Positions 62,501 to 64,000 of a stretch of DNA of 64,000 nucleotides are shown here, one piece after another; positions within the stretch are counted from its first letter, which is position 1, and each line of letters starts with the position of its first letter. The translations under genes and the position numbers were made by a program. Under the pieces are notes generated by a model. It saw nothing but the letters and a program-made list of their open reading frames with translations, was not told where the DNA came from and made no database searches. This DNA is from an uncultured Flavobacterium sp. (lineage in GTDB: Bacteria > Bacteroidota > Bacteroidia > Flavobacteriales > Flavobacteriaceae): contig CAKUAD010000004.1 in NCBI GenBank assembly GCA_934636265.1, positions 1-64,000 on the forward strand. Direction: 5' to 3'.

Positions 62501-62678
62501 TCAGTCCCGCTTTTTTGGCCGCAACATGTGCGCGGACCACACCTGCCAGCGTGTTGTGGTCGGTGATGGCCAAGGCGGTGTAACCCATCGCCGAAGCTTG
62601 AATCACCAATTCATCGGGATGTGATCCGCCGCGCAGAAAACTAAAATTACTGGTAACTTGAAGCTCGGTATACATCAT
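59505..62678 (-). CDS. dnaE2: Error-prone DNA polymerase (DnaE2)
   Basis: Alpha-type polymerase of the ImuA-ImuB-DnaE2 damage-tolerance cassette. 1057 aa from the ATG at 62678, which overlaps the imuB stop (ATGA); a second ATG follows directly. Motifs: N-terminal PHP domain (TSNFSFLRGGSHPDELV, ITDHNTLAG), ARSRGILCQGRGSAANSVVC, the catalytic Asp pair in PPDIDVDFEHERREE, later catalytic Asp in EALGFLKVDVLALGML, tandem HhH and a C-terminal OB fold (VKVAGLITVRQRPGTAKGVL). Acts on lesions with ImuB, which supplies clamp binding. Confidence 0.95.
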   Translation of the reverse strand: MMYTELQVTSNFSFLRGGSHPDELVIQASAMGYTALAITDHNTLAGVVRAHVAAKKAGLKLIVGCHLELIDGPPLLAYPTDLHAYGRLSGLLSKGNRRAEKGECHLYKKDVYNFKEGMRFIIVAPLKLNRDFDFADDFKSALAEYHQNLGDALYLGASRSYQSNDAKRLYRLSQLACEFNIRMIATNDVHYHHPDRRQLQDVLTCIREKCTIDTAGFRLYPNAERHLKPADEMERLFRKYPDALAATQEIVKSCQFSLDSLKYVYPEEITSNGRTPQEELELLAWQGAQEKFNGLIPAKIEASIRFELDFMKRKNYAPYFLTVYDFVSFARSRGILCQGRGSAANSVVCYCLGITSVDPSKFNLLFARFMSDARDEPPDIDVDFEHERREEVIQYIYEKYGRDRAAIVATVTQVHWKGAIRDVAKAMGLSADAIDKLAASVWEFRDELEDERITTQGFNLADPHFKKVLDLTRQYVGFPRQLGQHTGGFVITQGKLSDLCPVMNARMDGRTTIEWNKDDIEALGFLKVDVLALGMLTCIRKAFDLCKFHHGVNLTLADVNKTEDPAVYDMICAADTLGVFQIESRAQMSMLPRLKPHKFYDLVIEVAIVRPGPIQGDMVHPYLRRRDGIDPVVYPSKELEDILGRTLGVPLFQEQAMEIAIVAAGFTPAEADGLRRSMATFKARGEVSDWRAKLIGGMIKNGYEPKFAEKVFKQLEGFGSYGFPESHAASFALLVYVSAWIKCHYPDVFAAALLNSMPMGFYQPAQIAIDAQRHGVNVRPVDVNHSQWDNTLEEKTGKHCAIRLGFRQIKGFPFADAQILCDSRSESFTSVNQLLDAGLSMMALEKLADADAFRSIGLERRQALWEVSSLRDNPIGLFGGQPSQSASEGQLSLPLLSPAAQVVEDYIAMGLSLKAHPLSFIRQELDALRVTPSSSLTMLKNGDSVKVAGLITVRQRPGTAKGVLFVTIEDETGFANLVVWESVFEAYRREILQARLLMVEGKVQIEGQVVHVIARKCHDLSGYLRQMADGDGAFKAPISRADERDPETVFYKGRNFR

Positions 62679-64000
62679 GCAAAAAATCCGTGAATAAACC
62701 ATTTGGGCTGACCGTCGTAAGGACCCGCCCTGAACAGCCAGAACCGGGCGCCCTTTTCATCCTCTACACAATAGTAATCGCGGTACACGCCGCTGGCCAG
62801 CCACCATTCCTGTTCAATGCGCTCCGGCCCATCTGACCTCGCTACATGGTACAAGTTGCGCCGGTATCTAAAGAGCAGCGGCGGATAATCGGGCAGGGCG
62901 GCCGTTACCTCGATGGGTTCGGGTCGTGGCAACAGATGAACCGGTCTGGGAATTTCCGGCCAGTCATCGGTGGATTTTTCCCATAACGGCCAGGCTTCCT
63001 TTACTGATCGCTCCGGCCAGTAATGTTGCGCCGCCAGGTATCGCCGCACTGATTCGGCTCCTGTCTTAACCATAATCCTGTCGATGAATTCTCCCATTTT
63101 GAGTTTGTCGTGCGACAGCTTTTCCCAGAGTGCGGCCTGTTCCGGCGTGACGGGTTCGGTTGCGGGCGCTTCCAGCATAAACATCTCAAATCCCAGATCA
63201 GGTTCAAAAACACCGATTTTATCCTTAAAAAGGCGGGCGATGTGCTGTGCATTCCGCGTTGGATGGCTGGTCCCGACCTCTGCTTTCTGGATGTTTCCGT
63301 CTGTCCGATACGCGTAAAATGCAGCTTGGCGCAAACCCAAACCCTCGTCGGCCAGACGTTGACAAATCCTTTCGAGCAAATACTCCAGGCCGATGCCAAT
63401 TCCGGCAGCTGTTGCCACGGGTTCGGTACAATGCAGCCGTTCCTGATAAGCGGCCACGGGCTTTACGGGTTCAAGAAATTCCTGTTCCTGTCCCGCGGCC
63501 TGGGCCAACCGCTGCAGCAGCTTAGGTCCAAAACGCCGTTGGAGTGCGGTTCTTGGCATATCGGCAAAAAGACCTATCTGTCGCAAACCAAGTTTTTTAA
63601 GCCGTGCCAAAACGGTTTCATCCAGCCGCAAAGCATCGGGCACGAGCGGGCGCAGGGCTTCAAGTTGCTTGCCCGCTGGGATGATGCCTTGCGTGCCAAA
63701 CCGCGCCATGCCCCAGGCGGCTCCAATCGTATCGGCCACCGCTATCCTTACCGTGTAGCCGTAACCCTGTAATTTTGAGGTAATGTTTTGTACATATTGA
63801 AGTTCTCCGCCCCAAAGATGCGGGCAACCTGTAATGTCCAAAATCAATCCGTCGGGAACGTCGATGCTGCAAACGGGCGTGTAGCCCATACACCATTCGG
63901 CCAGCGCAGTCAGCAGTTGTACAGTGCGCCCCGGCGGGGTTTTTACCATGTGCAAATCCGGATAAATCGCTTTGCAATCGGCCAGCACCATTCCCGGCCT
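62675..64000 (-). CDS. imuB: DNA polymerase Y family protein ImuB (5' end outside the window)
   Basis: 442 codons of a Y-family polymerase-like protein whose start lies beyond the right edge; the frame is open through 64000. GMVLADCKAIYPDLHMVKTP, SIDVPDGLILDITGCPHLWG, and LKKLGLRQIGLFADMPRTAL are the ImuB versions of the polymerase IV palm and HhH regions; the usual catalytic carboxylates are not obvious, as expected for ImuB, an inactive adaptor. The C-terminus FWLFRAGPYDGQPKWFIHGFFA-type tail (about 420-442) is the conserved ImuB ending. Coupled to dnaE2 by a 4-bp overlap. Confidence 0.92.
   Translation of the reverse strand, partial: RPGMVLADCKAIYPDLHMVKTPPGRTVQLLTALAEWCMGYTPVCSIDVPDGLILDITGCPHLWGGELQYVQNITSKLQGYGYTVRIAVADTIGAAWGMARFGTQGIIPAGKQLEALRPLVPDALRLDETVLARLKKLGLRQIGLFADMPRTALQRRFGPKLLQRLAQAAGQEQEFLEPVKPVAAYQERLHCTEPVATAAGIGIGLEYLLERICQRLADEGLGLRQAAFYAYRTDGNIQKAEVGTSHPTRNAQHIARLFKDKIGVFEPDLGFEMFMLEAPATEPVTPEQAALWEKLSHDKLKMGEFIDRIMVKTGAESVRRYLAAQHYWPERSVKEAWPLWEKSTDDWPEIPRPVHLLPRPEPIEVTAALPDYPPLLFRYRRNLYHVARSDGPERIEQEWWLASGVYRDYYCVEDEKGARFWLFRAGPYDGQPKWFIHGFFA

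Overview
The window looks like a chromosome segment of a flavobacterium (Bacteroidota, Flavobacteriaceae). Evidence: many genes are preceded by the Bacteroidota -7 promoter element TAnnTTTG, often with TTG or TTTG 17-23 bp upstream; Shine-Dalgarno sequences are not conspicuous; and the gene blocks and families are typical of the group (acpP-fabF-rnc followed by an IPExxxVDY protein, yceD-rpmF-fabH-accB-accC, a long PurF-like amidotransferase, cytochrome b558-type SdhC, an OmpA protein with thrombospondin type 3 repeats, and a probable PID-CTERM protein). By eye the base composition is GC-richer than most Flavobacterium; I did not compute it.

Layout. 1-5.5 kb: fatty-acid and RNase III genes (minus strand), then purN, rnhA and a PfkB kinase (plus). 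5.8-8.5 kb: long PurF-like enzyme, a candidate small RNA, superoxide dismutase. 8.7-17.4 kb: an AddA-like helicase-nuclease and an AddB-like nuclease separated by kbl and an OmpA porin. 17.4-31 kb: hydrolase, aminopeptidase P, succinate dehydrogenase (sdhA is frameshifted), a GH92 glycosidase, a nitrilase-family amidase, a lipoprotein, comF and glyS. 31-44 kb: an accessory and signalling island. 44-64 kb: housekeeping genes (thiL, lepA, dusB, pirin, an FtsX-type permease, rbfA, mce, a CAT-anticodon tRNA, the acc/fabH/rpmF block, pdxA, ribE) and a dnaE2-imuB mutagenesis cassette running off the right edge.

The most interesting part is 31-44 kb. A P63C-like protein is co-encoded with a truncated, zinc-ribbon-less IS1595-type transposase N-terminus. 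Divergently, a LytTR response regulator has Glu at its phosphoacceptor site. Next comes a small exported protein made of three 17-residue repeats that differ mostly at synonymous positions. Two histidine kinases with lipoprotein-like N-termini and TPR arrays that probably face the periplasm flank a NarL-type regulator. Five consecutive exported proteins follow (glycine-zipper protein, beta-barrel, YiiX-like amidase, PDZ-like protein, helical protein), then a second NarL-type regulator whose promoter sits in a perfect palindrome. My inference, not shown by the sequence, is a secreted-peptide sensing circuit controlling an exported-protein locus.

Other structure: five copies of a dispersed intergenic hairpin repeat (8.6, 23.5, 47.7, 50.4 and 52.2 kb); structured non-coding stretches at 38.9-39.1 and 43.8-44.0 kb; two internal terminators inside fatty-acid operons; and several genes whose -7 box lies so close to the start codon that their mRNAs may be leaderless.
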